Under the pieces are notes generated by a model. It had not been told where the DNA came from, did not search any database, and saw only the letters and a program-made list of their open reading frames with translations. From assembly GCA_035461345.1 (NCBI GenBank), contig DATHVJ010000118.1:1-48883 (forward strand): DNA of 48,883 bases. The letters run 5' to 3'. Numbering within the stretch: position 1 is the first letter of the stretch; each line of letters starts with the position of its first letter. Below, piece after piece: positions 34,473 to 44,358 of this stretch. The DNA is from DASPWW01 sp035461345 (lineage in GTDB: Bacteria > Actinomycetota > Thermoleophilia > Solirubrobacterales > 70-9). The position numbers were made by a program, and so were the translations under genes.

Positions 34473-35456
34473 TCAAACGCCGGCCGGCTCGGCTCCAGCG
34501 GCGCGCCTGACCGCGAGCGTGAGCGCGACGCGCTCGTCGTAGTCGGAGCCACCCCGGCACCAGATTTCGAGCGCGGCGATCGTCGCGATCCCGTCGCGGA
34601 CGTCATCGAGCGAGCTGCCGCGCAGGCGCTGGAGCAGCATCTTGGCCGCGTAGGGGTGCATGTCGAGGCTCGACGTGATCTCCTTCGGCGACCGCCCGGC
34701 CTCCAGCGCCACCAGCGCCCGCTGGGCCTGGCGCAGACGCCGGGCGAGCGCGTAGACGAGCCCGCTGACGCTCTCCCCCTGCGCGATCAGGCGCTCGGAC
34801 GCGAGGACCGCGTCGGCGGGTCGGCGTTCGATCAGGCTGTCGGAGAGCCCCCATGTGGCGGCCTCGGAGGTGTCGGCGACCATCGCCTCGAGGTCGGCGA
34901 GCGTGACCTCGCCGTCCGGGCCGGCCCACAGCGCGAGCCGGTCGAGTTCGTTGGCGAGCCGCACCGTGCTCGTGCCCATGCGCTCGACCAGCAGGCGGGC
35001 GGCCGGAAGCTCGAGCGTGAAGCCGCGCTCCGCCGCGTCGGCGACCAGCCGCTGCGGGAGATCGCGCTCGCGGGGCGCGTCGAAGGTGAGCGCCTCGCCA
35101 CCGGCCTTCTTCACCGCCGGTCCGAGCTTCGCCGGCGCCTTCCCGCGCGCGACCAGGACCACGGTCGTGTTGGGCCCGAGGCTCGCCAGCGCCGACGCGA
35201 TCTTGCCGGCCTGCGCGGCGGGCCACCGCTCGACGTGGTCGGCGAGCAGGTAGCGGTGGGTGGCGGTCAGCGACAGCGCGGGAATCGACGCGATCAGCGC
35301 GGCGGCGTCCGGGGCGCCTCCGTCCGCGGGCATGAACTCCTCGAGCGCGCCCGGGCCCCCGTCCGCCTCGGCCCGCGCCCGCAGACGGGCCACTGCGGCG
35401 TCGATCTTCGCCTCGTCGGTCCCCGCGATCAGGTAGGCAGGGTTGAGCTCGGCCAC
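34473..35456 (-). CDS. holA: DNA polymerase III delta subunit
   Basis: Clamp-loader wrench subunit. 327 aa from GTG (MAELNPAYLIAGTDEAKID). N-terminal AAA-like region with ALSLTATHRYLLADHVERW and TTVVLVARGKAPAKLG; middle lid with GTSTVRLANELDRLALWAG; C-terminal collar with RLIAQGESVSGLVYALARRLRQ and MHPYAAKMLLQRLR. As usual for HolA there is no functional Walker A. Lies with comEC/comEA in the standard order. A TACACT hexamer is 6 nt upstream. Confidence 0.92.
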   Translation of the reverse strand: MAELNPAYLIAGTDEAKIDAAVARLRARAEADGGPGALEEFMPADGGAPDAAALIASIPALSLTATHRYLLADHVERWPAAQAGKIASALASLGPNTTVVLVARGKAPAKLGPAVKKAGGEALTFDAPRERDLPQRLVADAAERGFTLELPAARLLVERMGTSTVRLANELDRLALWAGPDGEVTLADLEAMVADTSEAATWGLSDSLIERRPADAVLASERLIAQGESVSGLVYALARRLRQAQRALVALEAGRSPKEITSSLDMHPYAAKMLLQRLRGSSLDDVRDGIATIAALEIWCRGGSDYDERVALTLAVRRAAGAEPAGV

Positions 35457-35462
35457 GGGCCG

Positions 35463-35468
35463 AGTGTA
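35463..35468 (-). promoter_or_regulatory. -10 hexamer (TACACT) of holA
   Basis: TACACT ends 6 nt before the GTG at 35456. It is the same hexamer and spacing as upstream of hisIE. Confidence 0.45.
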
Positions 35469-35495
35469 TTCGTCATCTCGGCCGGCGCTCGGCGC

Positions 35496-35759
35496 TCAGT
35501 AGCCGCCCGCGCCGGTCCCGCCGCTGTCGTCGCCGCCCTCGTTCTCCGACTCGCCGGTCGTCGTGGTCCCGGTGGTCGTGGTCCCGGTCGTCGTGGTCGT
35601 GGTTGGCTTCGTTCCGGTGGTGGTTCCTCCGCCGCCACCGCCGCCGCCCTGCGGCTCGATGATCGTGGTCGTCGTGTCGTCGCCGCCGCACGCCGAGATC
35701 CCGATCCCGGCGCCGACGCCGAGTGCCGCCGTCGCGGCGATGATCGCTACCCGCTTCAT
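35496..35759 (-). CDS. Small Thr/Gly-rich lipoprotein, unknown function
   Basis: 87 aa. The signal peptide MKRVAIIAATAALGVGAGIG ends in lipobox ISAC, so it is predicted to be a lipid-anchored surface peptide. The mature part is low complexity: TTTTII, nine Gly, long Thr-rich runs (TTTTTTGTTTTGTTTTG) and an acidic tail. The Thr runs could be glycosylated stalk sequence. Preceded by a strong ribosome-binding site (AAAGGGGAGG) and, 34 nt away, a TAGGGT hexamer; unlike its neighbours it therefore has a true leader. No family recognised. Confidence 0.65.
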   Translation of the reverse strand: MKRVAIIAATAALGVGAGIGISACGGDDTTTTIIEPQGGGGGGGGTTTGTKPTTTTTTGTTTTGTTTTGESENEGGDDSGGTGAGGY

Positions 35760-35801
35760 CCTCCCCTTTCGCTCGCGTCCAGTCGCAGCACCCTAGCCGA
35801 C

Positions 35802-38114
35802 TCAGTCGGGGCCGGCGCTCCAGCCGTCGCCGTGGACCGCGATCTCGACGTCGCCGTGCTCGTCGGTTCGCAGCGTGCTCACCCCGTGCTCGGCGAGCGC
35901 CGAGACGGTCGCCGGGGACGGATGGCCGTATGGGTTGCCCTCGTCGACCGAGATCACGGCCGCCCGCGGCGTGGTCGTCTCGAGGAGCCGCTCGAGGCCC
36001 GCGTCCTCGCTGCCGTGGTGGGCGACCTTGAGCGCGTCGACGGGCCCCGGCTGGATCGGCACGACCTCGGCCTCGGCGTCGCCGCACAGCAGCATCGTGA
36101 AGCGCCGCCACCGCGCGAGCAGGACGAGCGAGGAGGCATTGGGGTCGGCGCTTTCGGCGGGCGGGGCGTCGCGCGGAGGCGGCCACAGGACGTCGAGCCG
36201 CAGCGAGCCCGCGCGCACCGCGTCGCCCCGAGCCACCGCGAGCGGCCGTGATCCGGCGGCCCGGGCGCCGGCAAGCAGCCGCCGGGGCGCGCTCGCGTGC
36301 ACGAGCGAGTCGACGGGGAGCTCCGCCATCAGCTCGGGAACGCCGCCGGCGTGGTCGAGCTGCGCGTGGGTCACGACCGCCGCCCCGAGCCGGTCGACCC
36401 CCTCGTCGGCGAGTTTCGCGGCGATTCCGGCGCCCGGCGGCCCGGCATCGACCAGCACGGGGTCGGCGTCGCGCGGCTCGAGCAGGATCGCGTCCCCCTG
36501 CCCCACGTCGAGGACGGTGATCTCGAGCCCGACGCCTGCCTCGCCGCCGTCGTCGCCCCCACTCGCCGGGACCGCGAGGTGGAGCGCCGCCACGGCGGCC
36601 ACGAGCAGCGCGAGAAGCGCCGCCCGGCGCGAGCCCCATCCGAGGCCGAGCCTGCGCGTCGCCGCGGCGCCGAGCAGCCAGCCCGCGCACAGCAGCGCAG
36701 CGTAGGAGCCGACGAGCGCCGGCCCTGAGAGGCGCACGCGGGCGAGGGCCCAGTCCGGCGCGGCCATCCAGTGTGCGACCTGGGCGACGTAGGCGATCAG
36801 CAGTGCGTTGACGGCGTTGAGGGGCTCGACGGGAAGCCCGGGGAGCTGGCCCGCCATCGCGGCGAGCATCCCGAGCCACATCACCGGAGCGACTGCAGGA
36901 AGGGCGAGGAGATTGGCGGGCAGCGTCGTGACCGAGAACGAGTCGAAGTGGTGCGCCATCAACGGCGCGGTCGCGAGCGCGGCCGCGATCGTCATCCCCG
37001 CCCCCTCGGCGAGCGCCGCCTGCCACGACAGCGGGCCCCTCCCCCGGCGGTTGCCGAGCGGGCTCAGGAGCCAGCCGCCGATGCCGCGCGACCACAGCAG
37101 GATCCCGATCACCGCAGCGAAGCTGAGCTGCCAGCCGACGTCGCCGCTCGCCAGCGGGTTGACCGCGAGCGTCGCCGTCGCCGCGAATAGCAGCGCGTAC
37201 CACCGCGATCGCGGGCGGCCCGCGAGCCCGGCGACGATGCCCGCGGCGCCCATCACGCCGGCGCGCTGGATCGAGGGACCCGCTCCGGTCACCGGTACGT
37301 AAAGGGCGATCAAGCCGAGCACGCAAGCGAGGCGGGCGCGGAGGGACAGGTCGAGCATCGCCAGCAACGGCATCGCGAGCAGTGCGAGCAGGATCACGTT
37401 CTGCCCGCTGACGGCGAGTAGGTGCGCCAGTCCGGAGCGCTTGAACTCGTCCACCGTCGCCGCCTCGATGCGATCGTCCTGGCCGAGGACGAAGCCGCGC
37501 GCCAGCGCCGCCTCGCGCGTCGGCATGCCGCGCGCCAGCGCCGCCTCGGCGCGCGTCCTCACGACGTCGGTCAGCGCCGCCAACCCGCCGCGCGATTGCG
37601 GGCGCGGGCGCACGCGGCGCGCGACCAGCACCTCGCCGATCCCGTGGCGACGAAGGTAGGGGCGCTCAAACTCCGCCGGCTCGCGCAGCGTTCCGGTCGC
37701 CTCGAGCTCCCGCCCGACGGGCAGGTCCGGGACGGGCTCCCGGGCCTCGACCAGTAGTCGCCCCGCGGCCGTCTGGATCCGCACCGAGACGGTGCCCTCG
37801 ACGCGCCGTGGGACCGCGGTCACGAAGCCGCGCGCGGTCGCTCGTCGCCCCTCCGGCGCCTCGAACGCACCCGCGTCGATCGCCGCCAGGCGTGCCGCTC
37901 CGCCGACGAGGCCCGCGAGGCCGGCCACCGCCGCGACCAGCGCGAGCCACGCCGCGGCGACCGCGATGCCTCCGCGTCGAGGGCGCACGGCGACGAGGGC
38001 GACGCCCGTCGCGAGCAGGACGCCGAGCGCGACCGGCGCGGTGAGCGGGGGCGCGGACAGTTGCGGCGCCGCGCACAGGCCCGCCGTAGCGCCCGCGAGC
38101 GCCGCGAAGCGCAA
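35802..38114 (-). CDS. comEC: ComEC/Rec2-family DNA-uptake channel protein
   Basis: Membrane channel for single-stranded DNA uptake in natural competence. 770 aa. N-terminal helices and DUF4131-like soluble region (about 1-200). The competence domain (about 200-500) holds FKRSGLAHLLAVSGQNVILLAL and GAGPSIQRAGVMGAAG. The C-terminal metallo-beta-lactamase domain (about 515-770) holds ITVLDVGQGDAILLEP, VVTHAQLDHAGGVPELM, LKVAHHGSEDAGLERLL and VDEGNPYGHPSPATV. The HxHxDH motif is HAQLDH here, a variant also common in ComEC. Follows comEA by 29 nt. Confidence 0.95.
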   Translation of the reverse strand: MRFAALAGATAGLCAAPQLSAPPLTAPVALGVLLATGVALVAVRPRRGGIAVAAAWLALVAAVAGLAGLVGGAARLAAIDAGAFEAPEGRRATARGFVTAVPRRVEGTVSVRIQTAAGRLLVEAREPVPDLPVGRELEATGTLREPAEFERPYLRRHGIGEVLVARRVRPRPQSRGGLAALTDVVRTRAEAALARGMPTREAALARGFVLGQDDRIEAATVDEFKRSGLAHLLAVSGQNVILLALLAMPLLAMLDLSLRARLACVLGLIALYVPVTGAGPSIQRAGVMGAAGIVAGLAGRPRSRWYALLFAATATLAVNPLASGDVGWQLSFAAVIGILLWSRGIGGWLLSPLGNRRGRGPLSWQAALAEGAGMTIAAALATAPLMAHHFDSFSVTTLPANLLALPAVAPVMWLGMLAAMAGQLPGLPVEPLNAVNALLIAYVAQVAHWMAAPDWALARVRLSGPALVGSYAALLCAGWLLGAAATRRLGLGWGSRRAALLALLVAAVAALHLAVPASGGDDGGEAGVGLEITVLDVGQGDAILLEPRDADPVLVDAGPPGAGIAAKLADEGVDRLGAAVVTHAQLDHAGGVPELMAELPVDSLVHASAPRRLLAGARAAGSRPLAVARGDAVRAGSLRLDVLWPPPRDAPPAESADPNASSLVLLARWRRFTMLLCGDAEAEVVPIQPGPVDALKVAHHGSEDAGLERLLETTTPRAAVISVDEGNPYGHPSPATVSALAEHGVSTLRTDEHGDVEIAVHGDGWSAGPD

Positions 38115-38143
38115 CTCGGCGAGCAGCGTCGAGGAGCAGCGGA

Positions 38144-38731
38144 TCAGGGCTGGAGCGCGCTCCGCAGCGACTCCATCGTCGCCGGACCGATGCCGCTGAT
38201 CTCGTCCAGGTCCTCGACCGAGGAGAGGCCGCCCTGCTCGTCGCGGTACTCGACGATGTTCTGGGCGGTCACCGGCCCGATCCCCTCGATCGTGTCGAGT
38301 TCCTCGACGGTCGCGCTCCCGAGGCTGATCGGCCCCTCGCTGTCACCGCCCGACGACGAGGCCGCCGCCGCGCCGCCGCGGGGGACGACGATCTGCTGGC
38401 CGTCGGTCACCAGCGCCGCGAGGTTGATGCCCTCGACGGCATCCGACCGTGTCGCGCCGCCTGCCCGCTGGACCGCGTCGGTGACCCGGGACCCCGCCGG
38501 CAACCGGTAGACGCCGGGATCGCGCACGGCGCCAGCCACGTGGACGACGACGTCCCTGCCCGACTCGGCCGACACCGATGATGACCCGCCGCCGCCCGAC
38601 CCGGCGAAGCTCACCTCTCCCGGCGAGGAGCCGTGGTCGTCGGCGGATTTGATCCACCGCGCGCCGAGCAGCAGCAGGGCCACCGCCACGGCGCCGTAGA
38701 CGAGGATCTGCGAGCGGCTGAGGTGCGCCAC
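38144..38731 (-). CDS. comEA: ComEA-like DNA-binding competence protein
   Basis: Surface DNA receptor that feeds ComEC. 195 aa. One membrane anchor at residues about 9-25 (ILVYGAVAVALLLLGARW), a Ser/Gly linker, an SLBB domain (VVVHVAGAVRDPGVYRLPAG ... GGQIVVPRGG-like), another Ser/Gly linker, then a helix-hairpin-helix DNA-binding pair (VEELDTIEGIGPVTAQNIVE ... DLDEISGIGPATMESLRSAL). GTG start. The comEA-comEC pair implies DNA-uptake potential, although the pilus genes needed are not in view. Confidence 0.94.
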   Translation of the reverse strand: MAHLSRSQILVYGAVAVALLLLGARWIKSADDHGSSPGEVSFAGSGGGGSSSVSAESGRDVVVHVAGAVRDPGVYRLPAGSRVTDAVQRAGGATRSDAVEGINLAALVTDGQQIVVPRGGAAAASSSGGDSEGPISLGSATVEELDTIEGIGPVTAQNIVEYRDEQGGLSSVEDLDEISGIGPATMESLRSALQP

Positions 38732-38785
38732 GGCGGTCGATCATCGGCCCCGGCGGCGCGCCGGTGGCGCGCGAAATGAAACGAG

Positions 38786-39052
38786 TCAGATAATCCGGAA
38801 CCCGGTCATGCCCTCGGGCGGCTCCTCGACCACCTCCACCCGCTCGACGAGCGCGCCGTGCGGGCCCTCGTGGGCGAACCGCACCATGCGCTCGACATGG
38901 TCGTCGCCACCCTCGAACGCCGCCTCGACCGTGCCGTCGGGATTGTTCCGCACCCAGCCGGCGACCCCGAGCTCGATCGCGCGCCTCCGCGTCGTGTCGC
39001 GGAAGAACACGCCCTGCACGCGTCCGTGAACGACGACCCGGCGTCTAGTCAT
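38786..39052 (-). CDS. acyP: Acylphosphatase
   Basis: Hydrolyses acyl phosphates. 88 aa, complete. VVVHGRVQGVFFRDTTRRRA contains the phosphate-binding loop and catalytic Arg (Arg18). GVAGWVRNNPDGTVEAAFEG contains the catalytic Asn. The start codon ATG (39052-39050) falls at the very edge of a 64-nt inverted repeat and has no ribosome-binding site ahead of it. Confidence 0.94.
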   Translation of the reverse strand: MTRRRVVVHGRVQGVFFRDTTRRRAIELGVAGWVRNNPDGTVEAAFEGGDDHVERMVRFAHEGPHGALVERVEVVEEPPEGMTGFRII

Positions 39053-39114
39053 TCGTTGCTCGTCGCTGGTTGCTCGTTGTTCGAGCTACGAGCAACGAAC
39101 TACGAGCAACGAAT
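39051..39114. repeat. 64-nt imperfect palindrome made of GTTGCTCGT / ACGAGCAAC units
   Basis: Left half ATTCGTTGCTCGT..GGTTGCTCGTTGTTCG and right half ACGAGCAACGAAC then TACGAGCAACGAAT fold on each other around an AGCT centre, with the outer 13 bp perfect. It holds two GTTGCTCGT words on one side and two ACGAGCAAC words on the other. It fills exactly the gap between the cupin stop (39114-39116) and the acyP start (39052), touching both. As RNA it would form a long hairpin ending at the acyP start codon. Confidence 0.8.
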
Positions 39115-39518
39115 CAGTACTCCCCGTCTTCGTCGTAGCCGGCCGCGGTGTTGCCGGCGAGCTGGCGGTCGAAGAGCTCGTCGACCGAGATCGCGGGAGA
39201 GAGGACGGAGATGCATGTGAACGGCTCGTCCCCCTCGTTGGAGATCGAGTGGTCGGTGGCCGGAGGGATCAGCGCCAGGTCTCCCTGGCCGAGCTCCTCG
39301 GTGTCGCCGGCCGCCGACAGGGTGCCGCTGCCGCGCACGATCACGTACACGTGCTCGGCCTCCTCGTGGGAGCGCAGACGCTCCGACGCCCCCGGGGGGA
39401 CCTCGATCAGGATCGCGGACATGTTCCGCGAGCCCAACTCACCGGCGTCCATGAGGATGTGGGTACGGAGGCTGTGCCACTCGGTGACGGCCGCCTCCGA
39501 TTGCCGCCTGACAAGCAT
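39114..39518 (-). CDS. Cupin-domain protein
   Basis: 134 aa, single cupin barrel. LIEVPPGASERLRSHEEAEHVY is motif 1 with candidate metal ligands His, Glu and His. VIVRGSGTLSAAGDTEELGQGDLALIPPATDHSI gives the inter-motif and motif 2 region with His, and FTCISVLSP the last strand. An acidic C-terminal tail (GYDEDGEY). Possible regulator or small-molecule-binding protein; substrate unknown. A TAGAAA hexamer lies 9 nt upstream of the ATG. Confidence 0.85.
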   Translation of the reverse strand: MLVRRQSEAAVTEWHSLRTHILMDAGELGSRNMSAILIEVPPGASERLRSHEEAEHVYVIVRGSGTLSAAGDTEELGQGDLALIPPATDHSISNEGDEPFTCISVLSPAISVDELFDRQLAGNTAAGYDEDGEY

Positions 39519-39527
39519 GCGCGGCGC

Positions 39528-39533
39528 TTTCTA
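39528..39533 (-). promoter_or_regulatory. -10-like hexamer (TAGAAA) of cupin gene
   Basis: TAGAAA ends 9 nt before the ATG at 39518. The last base departs from TANNNT, so this is a weaker example of the leaderless pattern. Confidence 0.3.
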
Positions 39534-39571
39534 GCAGACCCGCGCGGGCGAGGTTGCGCCAATCGAAACCC

Positions 39572-39639
39572 GCTGGAAAGTGGGCGTCCCAAGAGCACCG
39601 GAAAGCTCGCTTGCGAACTTTCCGCCCTCGGTGATCCGC

Positions 39640-39640
<1 letters not shown>
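39572..39640. repeat. Palindromic element copy C (degenerate), between leuS and cupin gene
   Basis: The core at 39600-39623 reads GGAAAGCTCGC then TTGCGAACTTTCC, which keeps most of the symmetry of the family core with changed bases. The plus-strand reading STGKLACELSALGDPL parallels TIGKFASELPALCWDA of copy A. The longer flanks are not clearly alignable, so this is an old or partial copy. It lies just past the leuS stop. Confidence 0.5.
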
Positions 39641-42129
<2,489 letters not shown>

Positions 42130-42212
42130 CGGTGGTGACGGCGCCGAATTCGGGCTCGCGGCGCCCCTCCCGGCGGAGTTTAGGGTCCCGCCCGCGCGGC
42201 GCGGCTGGGTGC

Positions 42213-42317
42213 CTACGTGGCGGTGTGCGCCGCGTGAGCGAGGACGACGGTGATGGTCATCAGCGCGCCGAGCAGCGTCACCGTCCAGCGACAGACGCGA
42301 TGGGACTCGAGCGCCAT
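42213..42317 (-). CDS. Possible 34-aa single-helix membrane peptide
   Basis: MALESHRVCRWTVTLLGALM, then a hydrophobic run ending in AHAAHTAT. It lies in the 42130-42604 gap, the only long stretch near leuS without a clear gene. A longer in-frame start exists 30 codons upstream but gives Pro/Gly-rich sequence. There is no good ribosome-binding site. Kept as a weak candidate because of the compact transmembrane pattern. Otherwise the gap holds a hairpin and the promoter region of the next gene. Confidence 0.3.
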   Translation of the reverse strand: MALESHRVCRWTVTLLGALMTITVVLAHAAHTAT

Positions 42318-42482
42318 GGCGGTGGTCTCGGCGCCGCCCCCGAGCGGGGTGCCGTTCGGGGGCGGCCCAAGTCCCTGTTCCCGCGTCTCCCTATTCCAGC
42401 GTCTCACCCTGTCGGTGGTCGTCCATCTGGGGTGCGAGGCTAGGGGCGGGGAGGCGGCTCGCCATCCGCCGAGGACGCGGAT

Positions 42483-42519
42483 TTCCCGCTTCGAGCAATT
42501 GCATGCTCGCTGCGGGGAA
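42483..42519. repeat. 37-nt hairpin in the gap upstream of the 74-aa gene
   Basis: TTCCCGC (42483-42489) pairs with GCGGGGAA (42512-42519) with one extra G. Inside, GAGC and GCTC flank AATTGCAT, which itself contains a CAATTG-like symmetric centre. It is AT-richer at the centre than its surroundings. It might be an operator or a small palindromic repeat; its relation to the main family is not convincing. Confidence 0.4.
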
Positions 42520-42561
42520 CTACGGATGGGCGGGCGCCGCTGGGCGGCTCCTCGCCGGGCG

Positions 42562-42567
42562 TATAGT
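42562..42567 (+). promoter_or_regulatory. -10 hexamer (TATAGT) for 74-aa gene
   Basis: TATAGT lies 37 nt before the ATG at 42605. The leader contains a good ribosome-binding site AAAGGAG about 8 nt before the ATG. No -35 match at normal spacing. Confidence 0.4.
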
Positions 42568-42604
42568 CACAGCCGGTGCCCGGAAACCAGCGAAAGGAGC
42601 GGAG

Positions 42605-42829
42605 ATGGCGCGCCTGATCAGACTCGACCGCAGCGGCCACACGACACTGGCGGAGTGGATGGCGGACGACGCGGCGACGCGGGAGGCGGCGGTCGAGGCG
42701 TTCCGCCGCGAGCTCGACGCGGGAATGGTGGCGAGCGTGAGCTACGACGACGGCACCGCCGAGGTCGTTCGCGAGCTCCCCGCCGACGCCGAGCTGGTCG
42801 TCCTGCGGCGCCCGATCGCTGGCGGGTAG
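42605..42829 (+). CDS. 74-aa conserved-looking hypothetical protein
   Basis: Start set at the ATG 42605, which follows the ribosome-binding site AAAGGAGCGGAG. The sequence MARLIRLDRSGHTTLAEWMA then DDAATREAAVEAFRRELDAG, VASVSYDDGTAEVVRELPAD and AELVVLRRPIAGG suggests a mixed alpha/beta mini-domain. I do not recognise a named family. Probably translated together with the next gene, which begins 12 nt after its stop. Confidence 0.65.
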   Translation: MARLIRLDRSGHTTLAEWMADDAATREAAVEAFRRELDAGMVASVSYDDGTAEVVRELPADAELVVLRRPIAGG

Positions 42830-42841
42830 GACCGAAGGGTC

Positions 42842-43528
42842 TTGGCGGCGCCGGTGGGCTATCTGGGGGAGGCCGCTCCGCTGTGGTGGCGGGAGCGGCC
42901 GAGCGCGCGGACGCTGCGCCGCGACGGGCGGCTGTGGACGGCGTGGACGACGGCGATCGCCGTCCCGTTCTTCGCCGCGGGCGCCTTCCTGCTGTGGCTC
43001 GAGCCGCTGACGTTCCCGGTCGCGGCGGGGAGCTTCGCCCACGGGTGGCTGATCCCGGGGCTGTACGCGCGCCGCGGCGCGCGCTCGGTCGTGCCGATCG
43101 GGGGAGAGGGGAGCGCGAGCCGGGGTAGCGGGACCGACGCGAAGGCGGAGCGGGCGGCGCTCGGCCTGCTCGGTGACCTCGTCGGACACGAGGCGCGGGA
43201 GATCCTGAGCGAGACCGGCCTCGTGCTCGAGCGCGGCCGGCTGGGGGTGTGGCTGGTCGGCGAGCAGGGGGCGATCATGGTCCGCCCCGGCGGCCGCCGC
43301 GCGGACTGCTGGTGCGTGCGGATCGCGGAGCCGGGGTCGCTGCCGGCCGGCGACAGGGTCGCTCACCTGCTGCTGGCGCTGCGCGAGGACGAGGCGGGGT
43401 TCGCCACCGTCGCCAACCTCGCATTCTCGGGCGCGACGTGGCGGGTGCGGAGGCGGATGGAGAGGCGCTCGCGGCCGGCGCTCGACGCGGCGCGGGCGCA
43501 AACGCGAGGACTATCCTCGGGTCCGTGA
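42842..43528 (+). CDS. Hypothetical membrane-associated protein
   Basis: 228 aa from TTG, with AAGGG ahead of it. A hydrophobic part near residues 33-75 (WTAWTTAIAVPFFAAGAFLL then WLEPLTFPVAAGSFAHGWLI) suggests one or two membrane helices. The cytoplasmic remainder includes ALGLLGDLVGHEAREILSET and WLVGEQGAIMVRPGG. A basic tail RRRMERRSRPALDAARAQ ends the protein. Not recognised as a named family. Its stop overlaps the GTG of the GroES-like gene by 3 nt, linking them in one operon. Confidence 0.65.
   Translation: MAAPVGYLGEAAPLWWRERPSARTLRRDGRLWTAWTTAIAVPFFAAGAFLLWLEPLTFPVAAGSFAHGWLIPGLYARRGARSVVPIGGEGSASRGSGTDAKAERAALGLLGDLVGHEAREILSETGLVLERGRLGVWLVGEQGAIMVRPGGRRADCWCVRIAEPGSLPAGDRVAHLLLALREDEAGFATVANLAFSGATWRVRRRMERRSRPALDAARAQTRGLSSGP
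43512..43517 (+). promoter_or_regulatory. -10 hexamer (TATCCT) of GroES-like gene
   Basis: TATCCT ends 7 nt before the GTG at 43525, within the last codons of the upstream gene. It would give a separate leaderless transcript. Confidence 0.35.
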
Positions 43529-43877
43529 GCGCGCGATCGCAACGCGAGGACCTGGAGGCGATCCGGCACGAGCTGCGGCCGCTGTTCGACCGCGTGGTGA
43601 TCAAGGAGCTCGACCAGGATCGGATGCGCCGCTCGGGCCTCGTCGTGCCGCCGGGAAGCCACGACCCGCCCCCGCAGCACGGGATCGTGCTCGCGGTCGG
43701 CCCGGGGCTCGACTGGTGGGAGCAGGCGGGGTTGCGATGCCGGTCCAGGTCGGCGACCACGTCGTGTTCCCGGCGTCGGCCGGGACGTGGATCGAGGTCG
43801 ACGAGGAGCGCCTGCTGGTGTGCCGGGTGACCGAGCTGCTCGGCGTGCTCGAGACGGTCGAGCGACGCGACGCCTAG
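43525..43877 (+). pseudogene. GroES-like (Cpn10) gene with a one-base frameshift
   Basis: Frame 1 from GTG reads LRPLFDRVVIKELDQDRMRR, SGLVVPPGSHDPPPQHGIVL and AVGPGLDWWEQAG, typical of a chaperonin-10 fold. It then needs one extra base at the GGGG run 43728-43731 to continue as VAMPVQVGDHVVFPASAGTW, IEVDEERLLVCRVTELLGVL to the TAG at 43877. With that base restored it is about 117 aa. Either a recent frameshift, a sequencing error in a homopolymer, or programmed slippage. The MPVQVGDHVVFPASAGTWIE half is well preserved, arguing against long decay. A standard groES/groEL pair is presumably elsewhere. Confidence 0.7.
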
Positions 43878-44191
43878 TCTGGCGGGCGTCGATAGCGCGC
43901 GACCTCGAAGTGCGTCGAGCGCTCGTCGCGCTCGACGAGGAAGCGGTCGTCCTCGGGGTAGAAGACGGCGGCCTCGTGGTCGTCGCCGGCGAACGCCTTG
44001 ACGGCGTCGAGCGAGTCCCAGAGCGTGAACATGACGAACTCGACCTTGTCGCCGAGTGGACGGCGGAGCATGTAGACGCCGCGGTTGCCGGGGGTCTCGG
44101 CGTAGCCCTTGACGCCGGTGTTCTCCATGCAGGCGGCGTACGCGTCGCCGTCCTCGGCGCCGACGGCGCCTCGCCACATGCGTGCGATCAC
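43874..44191 (-). CDS. Antibiotic-biosynthesis-monooxygenase-fold (dimeric alpha/beta barrel) protein
   Basis: 105 aa from GTG. MIARMWRGAVGAEDGDAYAA, then YAETPGNRGVYMLRRPLGDK, VEFVMFTLWDSLDAVKAFAG and DDHEAAVFYPEDDRFLVERD. The pattern strand-helix-strand with FVMFTLWDSLDAVKAFAG is that of ABM-domain and related stress-responsive barrel proteins. Function not assignable. The GTG overlaps the stop of the Phd-like frame (GTGA), so both would be on one transcript. Convergent with the GroES-like gene, 4-bp overlap. Confidence 0.75.
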   Translation of the reverse strand: MIARMWRGAVGAEDGDAYAACMENTGVKGYAETPGNRGVYMLRRPLGDKVEFVMFTLWDSLDAVKAFAGDDHEAAVFYPEDDRFLVERDERSTHFEVARYRRPPD

Positions 44192-44358
44192 GGCGGCTCC
44201 TCCTCTCGGCCGGGGTCAATGTTCGGCGGGCCGAGCCGCGCGTGCGGCTTGCCGCGGCGAGTGATCAGGATCTGCTCGCCGGCGGCGGCGCGCTCCAAGT
44301 ACCAGCCGAAGTGGTTGCGGAACTCGTGTGCGCCGACTTCAGCCGCTGCCGACTTCCT
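44188..44358 (-). pseudogene. Phd/YefM-like antitoxin segment lacking its own start
   Basis: Right after tRNA-Ala the frame reads SAAAEVGAHEFRNHFGWYLE, RAAAGEQILITRRGKPHARL and GPPN, close to the DNA-binding N-terminal region of Phd/YefM antitoxins (ARELKNxLGxYLxxVxxGExxxITxRGKPVARL). No ATG, GTG or TTG lies at its start; the frame is simply open back through the tRNA. No toxin gene follows. Either the 5' end was lost when sequence joined at the tRNA, or it is translated as the tail of the endonuclease frame. Listed as pseudogene for lack of a start. Confidence 0.55.

Noticed and set aside
35500..35700. Short tandem repeats in the small lipoprotein gene as a CRISPR-like or satellite array
   Set aside because: They are Thr and Gly codon runs within a lipoprotein frame with a lipobox and ribosome-binding site, with no spacers.
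39051..39114. Simple Rho-independent terminator for the cupin gene
   Set aside because: It lacks a T tract on either strand and its stem has repeated words; a repeat element or leader structure is more likely, although terminator activity is not excluded.
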